Below are positions 8,549-16,714 of a stretch of DNA of 64,000 nucleotides, piece after piece. The stretch is from Pararhodobacter marinus (GTDB taxonomy: Bacteria; Pseudomonadota; Alphaproteobacteria; Rhodobacterales; Rhodobacteraceae). The stretch's first letter is position 1, and each line of letters starts with the position of its first letter. Where the stretch lies: positions 116,036 through 180,035 of the forward strand of contig NZ_QEYD01000011.1 of NCBI RefSeq assembly GCF_003122215.1, in the 5' to 3' direction. A program made the translations under genes and the position numbers. Under the pieces are notes generated by a model. It made no database searches and was not told the origin of the DNA. It saw only the letters and a list, made by a program, of their open reading frames with translations.

Positions 8549-9061
8549 TCAGGGGCGGCGGCTGGCCAGTCCCAGCGCGATCAGGCCCACGCCGTCGACC
8601 AGAAGCTGGATGCCCAGAAGCAGCCCCAGAAGGGCGGTGGCGGCGGCGGCGATGTTGCCGACGACCAGGAAGCCGATCAGCACCGAGGCCGCGCCCGACA
8701 GAAGCAGGACCCAGAACAGCGGCGTTTCCCGCAGCCGCCAGGCCATGCCCAGCCGGATCGCGCCGGTGATCAGGAAAACGATTCCCACCAGCAGCGTCAG
8801 CGACACCACGCCGGCCAGCGGATCGGCAACCAGCGCGACCCCGGCCAACAGGCCCAGAAGCCCGACAAAGCCGGTCCAGACCCGGTGCGGAACGCTGGTA
8901 TCGAACACCGCGACCCAGAGTTGCAACACGCCGGCCAGCAGGAAGAACGCCCCCACAAGCGTGGTCACCGCGATCGAGGCGGCGAAGGGATTGGCAAGGG
9001 CAAGGCCCCCGCCAACCATCAGGACGATCCCCAGCAGGATCAGCAGCGTGCCGGGTTTCAT
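8549..9061 (-). CDS. HdeD family (DUF308) membrane protein
   Basis: A 170-residue protein with about six hydrophobic helices arranged as tandem pairs (for example LLILLGIVLMVGGGLALA and VSLTLLVGIVFLITGAIRL), the layout of HdeD/DUF308 proteins. HdeD of E. coli is linked to acid resistance; the role here is unknown. The ATG overlaps the leuC stop by one base (TGATG), so translation is coupled to leuC, placing a membrane protein in the middle of the leucine operon. Confidence 0.85.
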   Translation of the reverse strand: MKPGTLLILLGIVLMVGGGLALANPFAASIAVTTLVGAFFLLAGVLQLWVAVFDTSVPHRVWTGFVGLLGLLAGVALVADPLAGVVSLTLLVGIVFLITGAIRLGMAWRLRETPLFWVLLLSGAASVLIGFLVVGNIAAAATALLGLLLGIQLLVDGVGLIALGLASRRP

Positions 9062-10482
9062 CACGCCATCTCGCCCATCATTTCGCGCACATCGGTCAGA
9101 TGCCCGGTGACGGCGGCCGCGGCGGCCATGGCCGGGCTCATCAGATGGGTGCGGCCCTTGAAGCCCTGGCGCCCCTCGAAATTGCGGTTCGAGGTCGAGG
9201 CGCAGCGCTCTTCGGGCGCCAGCTGGTCGGGGTTCATGGCCAGACACATCGAACAGCCTGCCATGCGCCATTCGGCGCCCGCGGCGATGAAGATGTCGGC
9301 CAGACCCTCTTCCTCGGCCTGCGCGCGCACCAGGCCCGAGCCCGGCACCACCATGCAGCGCACCCCCTCGGCGATCTTGCGGCCCTCCAGCACCGCCGCG
9401 GCGGCGCGCAGATCCTCGATCCGGCCATTGGTGCACGAGCCGATGAACACCGCGTCGATCTTCACATCGGTCAGCTTCATGCCCGGGGTCAGGCCCATAT
9501 AGTCGAGCGAGCGCTGCGCCGCGCCGACCTTGCCGCCGGTGAAATCGCTGGCCGCGGGGACATTGGCCGAGATCGGCAGCACGTCCTCGGGCGAGGTGCC
9601 CCAGGTGACGACCGGCTCGATCTCTTCGCCTTTCAGCGTGACGACCTTGTCGAAATGCGCGCCTTCATCGGTGAACAGCGTCTTCCAGTAGGACAGCGCG
9701 GCCTCGAACGCGGCGCCTTTCGGGGCGTGGGGGCGGCCCTTCACATACTCGAAGGTCTTCTCGTCGGGCGCGATCAGACCGGCGCGCGCGCCGCCTTCGA
9801 TCGCCATGTTGCAGACCGTCATGCGGCCTTCCATCGACAGATCGCGGATCGCTTCGCCGCAATATTCGATGACATAGCCGGTGCCGCCCGCCGTGCCGGT
9901 CGCGCCGATCACCGCGAGGGTGATGTCCTTGGCGGTCACGCCCGGCTTCAGCTTGCCGGTGATCTCGACCTTCATGTTCTTCGATTTCTTCTGGATCAGC
10001 GTCTGCGTGGCCAGCACATGCTCGACCTCCGAGGTGCCGATACCATGCGCCAGCGCACCGAAGGCGCCATGGGTCGCGGTGTGGCTGTCACCGCAGACCA
10101 CGGTCATGCCCGGCAGGGTCCAGCCCTGTTCGGGGCCGACGATATGGACGATGCCCTGACGGACATCGGTCACCGGGTAATAGTGGATGCCGAAATCCTT
10201 GGCGTTCTTGTCCAGCGCGGCCACCTGGATGCGGCTGTCCTCGGGCATCTGGTCGGGATTTTCCCGGCCCAGCGTCGTGGGGACGTTATGGTCCGGCACG
10301 GCGATGGTCTTTTCGGGTGCGCGGACCTTGCGGCTGGCCATACGCAGGCCCTCGAAGGCCTGCGGGCTGGTCACTTCGTGGACCAGGTGGCGGTCGATAT
10401 ACAGCAGGCAGGTGCCGTCGTCGGCTTCATCGACGACATGGGCATCCCAGATCTTGTCATACAGCGTTTTGGGAGCGGTCAT
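9061..10482 (-). CDS. leuC: 3-isopropylmalate dehydratase large subunit
   Basis: Aconitase-family 4Fe-4S dehydratase, 473 residues. Starts [17 protein letters not shown]. Cluster ligands lie in GSCTNGR and [10 protein letters not shown]. Also seen are the [15 protein letters not shown] and [15 protein letters not shown] motifs. It works with LeuD, which is encoded two genes downstream. The 260-base leader upstream holds a candidate promoter and a short ORF (see separate entries). Confidence 0.97.
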   Translation of the reverse strand: MTAPKTLYDKIWDAHVVDEADDGTCLLYIDRHLVHEVTSPQAFEGLRMASRKVRAPEKTIAVPDHNVPTTLGRENPDQMPEDSRIQVAALDKNAKDFGIHYYPVTDVRQGIVHIVGPEQGWTLPGMTVVCGDSHTATHGAFGALAHGIGTSEVEHVLATQTLIQKKSKNMKVEITGKLKPGVTAKDITLAVIGATGTAGGTGYVIEYCGEAIRDLSMEGRMTVCNMAIEGGARAGLIAPDEKTFEYVKGRPHAPKGAAFEAALSYWKTLFTDEGAHFDKVVTLKGEEIEPVVTWGTSPEDVLPISANVPAASDFTGGKVGAAQRSLDYMGLTPGMKLTDVKIDAVFIGSCTNGRIEDLRAAAAVLEGRKIAEGVRCMVVPGSGLVRAQAEEEGLADIFIAAGAEWRMAGCSMCLAMNPDQLAPEERCASTSNRNFEGRQGFKGRTHLMSPAMAAAAAVTGHLTDVREMMGEMA

Positions 10483-10551
10483 GGCTCATCTCTCGGATTT
10501 GGCTGGAAACAGGGGGGCGCACACAGGCACCCGGGGCAGGTGACAGGAATG

Positions 10552-10644
10552 TCAGCCGCGAAGTCGCGCGAGGACCGACCGGTTTTCCCGGCAGAAACGC
10601 TGCGGCAGGCGCGCGTGATCGGTCATGTCGAAGAAGCGAGTCAT
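10552..10644 (-). CDS. possible leaderless 30-aa upstream ORF in the leuC leader
   Basis: ATG at 10644 opens a 30-residue frame ending at 10552, starting MTRFFDMTDHARLPQRF. The ATG begins seven bases after the candidate -10 box, so transcription could begin at or beside it (leaderless translation). It has three Leu codons, none adjacent, so it is not a classical leucine attenuator peptide. It may be spurious. Confidence 0.3.
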   Translation of the reverse strand: MTRFFDMTDHARLPQRFCRENRSVLARLRG

Positions 10645-10651
10645 GGCCGCT

Positions 10652-10680
10652 TACATAAGCGCGAATGCCCGCTCAGGCAA
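10652..10680 (-). promoter_or_regulatory. candidate leuC promoter
   Basis: On the minus strand TTGCCT (10680-10675) and TATGTA (10657-10652) are separated by 17 bases. It lies about 170 bases before leuC. By-eye prediction. Confidence 0.4.
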
Positions 10681-10741
10681 CAGAATAGGAGGGCGGCGGG
10701 GCAGGGGGGGACAAGGAAGGCCAGCGAAGGCAAGGTACGGC

Positions 10742-11122
10742 TCAGACGCCCGCGGGCTGGATCAGGTCCCAGCGATTGCCCCAGGGGTCGCGGAATACGG
10801 CGACGATGCCATAGGGCTCGTGGCGCGGCGCTTCCTCGAAAGTGCCGCCGGCGGCCTCGATCCGCGCGGCATCGCCGGTGAAATCGGCACTGGTCAGGAA
10901 GAACCCGACCCGCCCCCCGGCCTGGTTCCCGATCGCCGCGCGCTGGTCGCCCACCGCCCGCGCGATCAGCAGGTCCGAGCCGCCGCCGGGCGGGCGCATG
11001 ACCACCCAGCGCTTGCCGTTGCCGTGATCCTCATCCTGCACCAGCGCGAAACCGAGGGCGCGGAAGAAGGCGATGGCGGGGTCGTATTCCCCGACCAGAA
11101 AGGCAGTCTGACTAAGGCGCAT
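10742..11122 (-). CDS. VOC (glyoxalase/bleomycin-resistance) family protein
   Basis: A 126-residue single-domain protein. It begins MRLSQTAFLVGEYDPAIAFF and ends with the family pattern FRDPWGNRWDLIQP; the central GRVGFFLTSAD and GIVAVFRDP strands fit the beta-alpha-beta-beta-beta fold. VOC proteins bind a metal and catalyse diverse reactions; the substrate cannot be told. The start ATG is chosen at the beginning of the conserved domain. It is divergent from the mscS-like gene, with an inverted repeat in between. Confidence 0.85.
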   Translation of the reverse strand: MRLSQTAFLVGEYDPAIAFFRALGFALVQDEDHGNGKRWVVMRPPGGGSDLLIARAVGDQRAAIGNQAGGRVGFFLTSADFTGDAARIEAAGGTFEEAPRHEPYGIVAVFRDPWGNRWDLIQPAGV

Positions 11123-11162
11123 GGATGAAGCGTAACACGGCGCGCCCGCAGACCCAACGCTG

Positions 11163-11186
11163 TAGGGTGCGTGCTGTGCACGCACC
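11163..11186. repeat. GTAGGGTGCGTG palindromic repeat, copy 1
   Basis: GGTGCGTGC (11166-11174), loop TGT, GCACGCACC (11178-11186), preceded by GTAG. The same motif recurs at 44121-44143. It is REP-like, and it lies between divergent genes. Confidence 0.7.
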
Positions 11187-11250
11187 GCTCCTTGGGACCC
11201 AACCCCTTCATAAGCGTGGACTTTGCGGCGCCGCCGCCTAAACTCGTTCC

Positions 11251-12690
11251 ATGGACGGCGAACTCGCATCCTGGCTTTCAAGCCTGCACGCCAGCGCCGG
11301 CGATTTCGTCGATGCGCTGGCGGCGTTCGGACGCACCATGCTGCTGCCCTCGCGGCTGCAGCAGATCGCGCTGGCGCTGGTACTGGCGGCGCTGGCATGG
11401 CTCGCCGCGCGTCCGCTCGGGGCGCGGATGGAAGACTGGATGCGCGGGCTCGAAGGGCGGCCGAAATGGCAGTTGCGCGCCTTTATCATCCTGCGCCGTC
11501 GCCTGCCGCTTATCCTGTTCGTGGGGATGATCTGGCTTGCGGCGGGGCTGTTCGCGGCGCTCTATAGCTTCCCCTCGCGGCGCTACGTGCTGGTGCTGGT
11601 TGCGACGATCGCCAGCGCGTGGCTGGCGATCCGGCTGGCCGCGCAGCTGATTCGCAACCGGCTGTTGCGCAATGTCGTCGTCTGGGGCCTGTCGCTCTGG
11701 GCGACGCTCTATTACCTGGGCCTGCTCGACGAGACCTCGGACGCTCTCGACGCCATTGCCGTGACGTTCGGCGATTTCCGGCTGTCGGCGCTGGCGGTGA
11801 TCAAGGCGCTGGCGCTGACGGCGGCTTTGTTCATGGCCGCACGCACGCTCACCATCGCCAGTTCGCGGCGCATCCGCACGGTCAGGGACATCTCGCCCTC
11901 GGTGCAGGAATTGCTGGTCAAGCTTCTGCGCATCGGCCTTTACGGCGCGGCTTTCTTCATCGGGCTGAAAGCCGTGGGCTTCGACCTGACGGGGCTCGCC
12001 GTCCTGTCGGGCGCGATCGGCGTGGGGCTCGGTTTCGGGTTGCAGAAGGTGGTGTCGAACCTCGTGTCTGGCGTAATCATCCTGCTCGACAAATCGGTCA
12101 AGCCGGGCGACGTGATCAGCCTTGGCGACACGTTCGGCTGGATCGAGGAACTGGGCGCGCGCTATGTCTCGGTCGTCACCCGCGACGGCAAGGAATACCT
12201 GATTCCCAACGAGGATCTGATCACCGGGCAGGTGGTGAACTGGTCGCATACCAACAATTTCGTCCGGCTGGATATCTTCTTCGGCACCGCCTATGGCGAC
12301 GACCCGCATCTGGTGCGCAAGGTCGCGGTCGAGGCGGCGAAATCCGTCGACCGCGTGCTCAGCCACCGCCCGCCGGTCTGCCATATCACCGGCTTCGGCG
12401 ACAGCTCGGTCGATTACATCCTGCGCTTCTGGATCACCGATCCGACCGGCGGGCTGACCAATATCCGAGGCAATGTCTATCTGGCGTTGTGGGACGCGTT
12501 CAAGGCGCATGGCATCTCGATTCCCTTCCCCCAGCGCGAAGTGCGCGTGCTCAATGACAGCCTCGCCATCGACACGGGCGGCGCCCCGGGCTCGGACGCG
12601 GTGCCTGACCGCCCCTCGGGGGCCGATTTCGACCCCTCTCAGGTTTCCGGACCCACCTCGTCAAAGGGTCTCGGCAAAGGGGCGCCATGA
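11251..12690 (+). CDS. mechanosensitive ion channel, MscS family
   Basis: A 479-residue inner-membrane channel that opens under hypo-osmotic tension. The N-terminal half has five or so membrane helices; the pore helix and the following beta domain carry the MscS signature, with GAIGVGLGFGLQKVVSNLVS then LLDKSVKPGDVISLGD and the YLIPNEDLITGQVVNWSH segment. It is longer than E. coli MscS (286), as in many alphaproteobacterial multi-helix members. The C-terminal tail is polar and low in structure. No operon partner. Confidence 0.94.
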   Translation: MDGELASWLSSLHASAGDFVDALAAFGRTMLLPSRLQQIALALVLAALAWLAARPLGARMEDWMRGLEGRPKWQLRAFIILRRRLPLILFVGMIWLAAGLFAALYSFPSRRYVLVLVATIASAWLAIRLAAQLIRNRLLRNVVVWGLSLWATLYYLGLLDETSDALDAIAVTFGDFRLSALAVIKALALTAALFMAARTLTIASSRRIRTVRDISPSVQELLVKLLRIGLYGAAFFIGLKAVGFDLTGLAVLSGAIGVGLGFGLQKVVSNLVSGVIILLDKSVKPGDVISLGDTFGWIEELGARYVSVVTRDGKEYLIPNEDLITGQVVNWSHTNNFVRLDIFFGTAYGDDPHLVRKVAVEAAKSVDRVLSHRPPVCHITGFGDSSVDYILRFWITDPTGGLTNIRGNVYLALWDAFKAHGISIPFPQREVRVLNDSLAIDTGGAPGSDAVPDRPSGADFDPSQVSGPTSSKGLGKGAP

Positions 12691-12715
12691 CCGCGCGCGG
12701 GCTGCGAACGCTCCA

Positions 12716-12744
12716 TTGAGATTTCCCGCGCGAAGGATTACATT
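12716..12744 (+). promoter_or_regulatory. candidate sigma-70 promoter of rsfS-rlmH
   Basis: TTGAGA (12716-12721), a 17-base spacer, and TACATT (12739-12744). It lies just after the mscS stop. Transcription would begin near 12751, leaving the AGGAGG ribosome site at 12763 in the leader. Confidence 0.6.
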
Positions 12745-12776
12745 GGGGGTGTCAGACCACGCAGGAGGACAGATCT

Positions 12777-13172
12777 CTGTCTTACATCGACCCGGCCGCC
12801 ATGGCGGCCCCCGCTTCCGAACCTCAGGCGCCCGATTTCTCGGCCGACGACGTTCTGGCACTGGTCCTGCAATCGCTCGATGACGACAAGGCCGAGGATG
12901 TCGTGCAGATCGACCTGCGCGGCCGCTCGTCCGTTGCCGATCACATGGTGATCTGTTCGGGCCGGTCCTCGCGTCAGGTGGCCGCAATCGCCGAAAAGCT
13001 GCTGCAGCGCCTCAAGGACGCCTATCGCATCACCGCCCGGTCCGAGGGCAAGGAAACCGGCGACTGGGTCCTGATCGACACGGGCGACGTCGTCGTGCAT
13101 GTCTTCCGCCCGGAAGTGCGCGATTTCTATCAGCTTGAACGCATGTGGCAGGTTTCGCCGGCCAAGCCGTAA
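12777..13172 (+). CDS. rsfS: ribosomal silencing factor RsfS (probable CTG start)
   Basis: RsfS (Iojap/DUF143) binds ribosomal protein L14 and blocks subunit joining in starvation. Core motifs DDKAEDVVQIDLRGRSS, DHMVICSGRSSRQVAAIA, GDWVLIDTGDVVVHVF and FYQLERMW are clear. The first ATG (12801) has no ribosome binding site, while AGGAGG at 12763-12768 sits eight bases before an in-frame CTG at 12777, which would add eight residues (131 in all). I therefore prefer the CTG start. The gene lies 66 bases before rlmH, a common pairing; nadD, the usual upstream partner, is absent. Confidence 0.85.
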   Translation: MSYIDPAAMAAPASEPQAPDFSADDVLALVLQSLDDDKAEDVVQIDLRGRSSVADHMVICSGRSSRQVAAIAEKLLQRLKDAYRITARSEGKETGDWVLIDTGDVVVHVFRPEVRDFYQLERMWQVSPAKP

Positions 13173-13238
13173 GACCCGCCGGCAGACCCAGCCGCAAGAT
13201 CGGTGCTGCGGCACCGGGCGAACCGACGGAGCCGCGCC

Positions 13239-13709
13239 ATGCGCCTGCATATCTGCGCCATGGGCCGCCTGCGCGGCGGCCCGGAACGCAGCCTGATCGA
13301 CGATTACCTCAAACGCCTCGACCGCACCGGGCGTCCGCTGGGCCTGGGTCCGACCACCGAGCACCAGCTCGATGACCGCAAGGGCGGCGGGATGGAGGCC
13401 GAGGCCGCGCTTCTGGACAAGGCCTGTCCGGCGGGTGCCGTGCGCGTCATGCTGGATGAACGCGGCGCGGTGATGTCCTCGCCCGATTTCGCCCGCAAGC
13501 TGGAACGCTGGCGCGATACCGGCGCGCAGGACGTGGCGTTCTTCATCGGCGGCGCCGACGGGCTGGCCCCGGGCCTGCGCGATACGGGCGATGCCGCGGT
13601 GTCGTTCGGGGCCATGGTCTGGCCCCATGCGCTGGTGCGGGTGATGCTGGCCGAACAGCTTTACCGCGCGGCGACGATCCTTGCGGGCTCGCCCTATCAC
13701 CGGGTGTGA
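13239..13709 (+). CDS. rlmH: 23S rRNA pseudouridine-1915 N3-methyltransferase
   Basis: SPOUT-class methyltransferase acting on helix 69 of 23S rRNA in assembled ribosomes. 156 residues, the usual length. Motifs: MRLHICAMGRLRGGPE at the start, MLDERGA, VAFFIGGADGL (SAM-binding trefoil-knot loop) and the C-terminal MLAEQLYRAATILAGSPYH signature. The start ATG at 13239 matches the conserved N terminus. Ordinary rsfS-rlmH operon. Confidence 0.96.
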   Translation: MRLHICAMGRLRGGPERSLIDDYLKRLDRTGRPLGLGPTTEHQLDDRKGGGMEAEAALLDKACPAGAVRVMLDERGAVMSSPDFARKLERWRDTGAQDVAFFIGGADGLAPGLRDTGDAAVSFGAMVWPHALVRVMLAEQLYRAATILAGSPYHRV

Positions 13710-13742
13710 CATCGCCCGGCGGGGCCTCGCAGTGGCGGCGTC

Positions 13743-13770
13743 GATGAGTATTTGCGGCAGAATGAAAGCG
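13743..13770 (+). repeat. type-1 intergenic repeat (GAGTATTT...GGCAGAATGAAAG), copy A
   Basis: GATGAGTATTTGCGGCAG then AATGAAAG. It lies between the convergent 3' ends of rlmH and the DUF599 gene. Similar copies lie at 19806-19827, 22446-22468 and 38279-38303 (minus orientation). Confidence 0.75.
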
Positions 13771-13781
13771 CAGGGCGTGCG

Positions 13782-14495
13782 TTACTCGGCGCGGGTCCCG
13801 GGCGGCGGGTCGAGCAGCACGGCGCGCGAATGCGAGGCGTATTCGCGCGACCAGATCAGCCAGATGACGAAGGCGGTCGAGGCGAGCAGCGTCCAGGGAC
13901 CGAACAGCCAGGCCAGCGAGGCGAGCGCGAAATAGGTCGCGCGCAGGCCCCGGTTGAAGTTGAAGGCGGCACGAATATTGATCTCGGCGGCCTGGCGCGC
14001 GCGCGGATAGGCGAGCGGGTCTTCGGGGTCGTTGGGCACCGTCGACATCATGATCGAGGCATAGCCGAACAGCCGGTTCGACCACAGGAATTTCAGGAAG
14101 CCGTGCGACAGGAACAGGGCCGCCAGCAGGAGCCGCATCTCGAAGGCGCGCTCGCTGGGCGCGTCGAGCACGAGGTCCTGCGCCACGCCGCGCAGCGGGT
14201 CGGGATTGCCGATCAGCGCGAGCAGCCCGCCCAGAGCCAGAAGCGTGGTCGAGGCCAGCCAGTTGGTGCTTTGGCGCAGGCTGGAAATCACCGAGGCATC
14301 GTAGATCCGGGGTTGGCGCGTGACGAAATGCACCAGCCATTCGCGCCGGTAATCGGCCATCAGGATCGTTACCGAGGGCGTTTTCGCATCCGCTTTCTCG
14401 ATCCGCCAGCCCAGCAGGTACCAGCCCAATGCCATCACCCCGAGCGCGAGGGCGTCGAAGGGCGAGAGCAGCGAGGCGAGCGTGTCGAGCGTCAT
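13782..14495 (-). CDS. DUF599 family membrane protein
   Basis: A 237-residue protein with about four hydrophobic helices: LALGVMALGWYLLGW near the start, TTLLALGGLLALIG, LLLAALFLSHGFLKFLWS and a C-terminal pair. The FNFNRGLRATYFALASLAWLFG pattern is typical of DUF599. Function unknown. ATG at 14495 begins the conserved N terminus; the longer open frame upstream lacks a ribosome site. Divergent from glcD. Confidence 0.85.
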   Translation of the reverse strand: MTLDTLASLLSPFDALALGVMALGWYLLGWRIEKADAKTPSVTILMADYRREWLVHFVTRQPRIYDASVISSLRQSTNWLASTTLLALGGLLALIGNPDPLRGVAQDLVLDAPSERAFEMRLLLAALFLSHGFLKFLWSNRLFGYASIMMSTVPNDPEDPLAYPRARQAAEINIRAAFNFNRGLRATYFALASLAWLFGPWTLLASTAFVIWLIWSREYASHSRAVLLDPPPGTRAE

Positions 14496-14564
14496 GGGGA
14501 TGGTCTGGGTCGAGGGCGGGGCGCTGTCAAGACGCCCGGTCAAGATGCTGGACTTCGCCCGCAA

Positions 14565-14585
14565 TTGGTATAGTTTTCTTACCAA
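14565..14585 (+). promoter_or_regulatory. GntR-like operator and -10 region before glcD
   Basis: TTGGTA (14565-14570) and TACCAA (14580-14585) form an inverted repeat around nine AT-rich bases; TATAGT (14569-14574) within it could be the -10 box. The TGGT...ACCA half-sites resemble those of FadR/PdhR-type GntR regulators (such as GlcC), though the spacing is wider than the usual TGGTNNNACCA. The regulator is not in the window. Confidence 0.45.
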
Positions 14586-14605
14586 AGTGGCCCAAGGAGA
14601 GTGCC

Positions 14606-16039
14606 ATGCAGATGCCAGCCCCCAGCGCCGACATTCTTGCCCGGCGTGCCCGCATCACCCGTCGCCTGCGCGAGGTGCTGCCCGGCGACGCGGTGATCGA
14701 CGATCCGGTCGAGACGCGCGCCTATGAATGTGACGGACTGACCGCCTATCGCTGCCCGCCGCTGGCCGCCGTGCTGCCCTCGACCACCGAGGAGGTGGCG
14801 GCGGTTCTGCGGGTCTGCCACGAAGAGCGCGTGCCGGTCGTGCCGCGCGGCGCGGGTACCAGCCTGGCGGGCGGCGCGCTGCCCACCGCCGACAGCGTCA
14901 TCCTGGGCGTGGCGCGGCTGACGCAGGTGCTGGAAACCGATTACGACAATCGCTTCATCCGCGTGCAGACCGGGCGCACCAACCTGTCGGTGACGGGTGC
15001 GGTCGAGGCCGACGGGTTCTTCTATGCGCCCGACCCTTCGTCGCAGCTGGCCTGCGCGATTGCCGGGAATATCGGCATGAATTCGGGCGGTGCGCATTGC
15101 CTGAAATACGGCGTGACCACCAACAACCTGCTCGGCGTCACGCTGGTTCAGATGGACGGTACGGTGCTGGAACTGGGCGGCGCGCATATGGATGCGGGGG
15201 GCTATGACCTCTTGGGGCTGATCTGCGGCTCGGAGGGGCAGCTGGGCGTCGTGACCGAGGCCACGCTCAGGATCCTGCCCAAGCCCGAAGGCGCGCGGCC
15301 CGCGCTGATCGGGTTCGGCTCGAACGAAGTGGCGGGCGCCTGCGTGTCCGACATCATCAAGGCGGGGATCCTGCCCGTCGCGATCGAGTTCATGGACCGG
15401 CCCTGCATCATCGCCACCGAGAATTTCGCCAAGGCCGGCTATCCCGATTGCGAGGCGCTGCTGATCGTCGAGGTCGAAGGGTCCGAGGCCGAGATCGACG
15501 GGCAGCTGGGACTCATCCGCCAGATCGCCGCGCGCCACGATCCCGTCGAATTCCGCGAAAGCCAGTCCGAGGACGAATCGCGCAAGATCTGGCTGGGCCG
15601 CAAATCGGCCTTCGGGGCGATGGGCGTGATGGGCGATTACATCTGTCTCGACGGCACGATCCCGGTCAGCGAACTGCCCTTCGTTCTGCGCCGCATCGGC
15701 GAACTGTCCGCGCAGTTCGGCCTGAAGGTCGCCAATGTCTTCCATGCGGGCGACGGCAACATGCATCCGCTGATCCTGTTCGATGCCAACAAGCCCGGCG
15801 ATCTGGAAACCTGCGAGGCGATGGGTGCCGAGATCCTGAAGCTCTGCGTCGAGGTGGGCGGCTGCCTGACCGGCGAACACGGCGTCGGGATCGAGAAGCG
15901 CGACCTGATGAACGTGCAATTCGCGCCCGGGGACCTGGAAGCGCAGATGCGCGTGAAGGACGTGTTCGACCCCGGATGGCTGCTCAACCCCGCCAAGGTC
16001 TTTCCGCTCGAGGCCAGCGAAAGCCGCCGGGCGGGCTGA
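14606..16039 (+). CDS. glcD: glycolate oxidase subunit GlcD
   Basis: FAD-dependent catalytic subunit oxidising glycolate to glyoxylate, with GlcE and GlcF. 477 residues, close to E. coli GlcD. The FAD_binding_4 domain carries VPRGAGTSLAGGALP and PDPSSQLACAIAGNIGMNSG; the C-terminal oxidase domain has VFHAGDGNMHPLILFD and GEHGVGIEKRDLM. Start at 14606 with AAGGAGA five bases upstream. It is preceded by an operator-like palindrome. The glcE gene does not follow directly: a small secreted protein gene and a terminator intervene. Confidence 0.95.
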   Translation: MQMPAPSADILARRARITRRLREVLPGDAVIDDPVETRAYECDGLTAYRCPPLAAVLPSTTEEVAAVLRVCHEERVPVVPRGAGTSLAGGALPTADSVILGVARLTQVLETDYDNRFIRVQTGRTNLSVTGAVEADGFFYAPDPSSQLACAIAGNIGMNSGGAHCLKYGVTTNNLLGVTLVQMDGTVLELGGAHMDAGGYDLLGLICGSEGQLGVVTEATLRILPKPEGARPALIGFGSNEVAGACVSDIIKAGILPVAIEFMDRPCIIATENFAKAGYPDCEALLIVEVEGSEAEIDGQLGLIRQIAARHDPVEFRESQSEDESRKIWLGRKSAFGAMGVMGDYICLDGTIPVSELPFVLRRIGELSAQFGLKVANVFHAGDGNMHPLILFDANKPGDLETCEAMGAEILKLCVEVGGCLTGEHGVGIEKRDLMNVQFAPGDLEAQMRVKDVFDPGWLLNPAKVFPLEASESRRAG

Positions 16040-16173
16040 TCCCGTGCCGATGTTATCCGATAACCGGGACATGATCTTGCCTGACCAGAGCCCCTGCCTG
16101 CATCCCGTTGCCCTGACCTCTGGCGCCGATCTCGGTCGCGCCGGACGGATCCGTCGCAACCAAGGATACAGCC

Positions 16174-16626
16174 ATGCTCAGCCGCACTTCCAAAGCCGCC
16201 CTGGCCGCCGGTCTTCTGGCGGCGCTGACGCTCTCGGGGCCGGGCCTGGGTCTCGACGCGGTCCCGGCCGCGCAGGGTGCCGCGCCGCACTTTCAGCCGG
16301 GCATCGTCCCGGGCCTGCCGTTTCTGCGTCCCGAAACCGTCGCGGGACATCCCTCGCAGACGCACAGCCGGCAGCGCCGGGCGCGTCCCGCCATGGAATG
16401 CATGGTCGGCGGCTCGCCCGCCGATCTCCCCGAGGACATCATGATGACCGCGACGATGCGCATCCCGCAGGGCGCGGTCGCCAATTGGTCGATCGCGAAC
16501 AGCCCGTTTCGTGGCACCGCCGTCCTGCCCGAAATGCGCGCGGGGCAATCGGTCTTCGTGCCGCATGTCCTGCCGGGCGGCCTGCCCGCCGGGATCCCCT
16601 GCACCGCGCAGGTGATCTGGTACTGA
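16174..16626 (+). CDS. small secreted protein of unknown function
   Basis: A 150-residue protein with an N-terminal signal peptide (basic start, then AALAAGLLAALTLSG). The mature part has two Cys (AMECMVGG and GIPCTAQVIWY), which could form a disulfide in the periplasm. I recognise no family. It starts 134 bases after glcD and ends just before a strong terminator, so it may be read through from glcD. Its relation to glycolate use is unknown. Confidence 0.65.
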   Translation: MLSRTSKAALAAGLLAALTLSGPGLGLDAVPAAQGAAPHFQPGIVPGLPFLRPETVAGHPSQTHSRQRRARPAMECMVGGSPADLPEDIMMTATMRIPQGAVANWSIANSPFRGTAVLPEMRAGQSVFVPHVLPGGLPAGIPCTAQVIWY

Positions 16627-16652
16627 CACGACGCCCGCGCGCCGTTCTTGCG

Positions 16653-16684
16653 ACCCCGGCAGGCCCCGGCCTGCCGGGGTTTTC
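16653..16684 (+). terminator. Rho-independent terminator inside the glc cluster
   Basis: ACCCCGGCAGG (16653-16663) pairs with CCTGCCGGGGT (16670-16680) around CCCCGG, then TTTT. It separates glcD and the secreted protein gene from glcE-glcF. Confidence 0.9.
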
Positions 16685-16714
16685 CCCGTGCCCGCCCGCC
16701 GAAAGGAGCCTCCG

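Noticed and set aside
10552..10644. Reading the leuC leader ORF as a leucine attenuator peptide
   Set aside because: Only three scattered Leu codons and no clear terminator/antiterminator pair.
12686..12718. ten-codon frame starting at the mscS stop (ATG overlap)
   Set aside because: Too short, no ribosome site, no conservation evidence.
16052..16064. GTTATC-C-GATAAC palindrome after glcD
   Set aside because: Single short palindrome without a promoter nearby; too little to call an operator.
14579..16159. 526-codon open frame on the minus strand opposite glcD
   Set aside because: Antisense shadow of glcD; repetitive His/Asp/Arg composition and no ribosome site.
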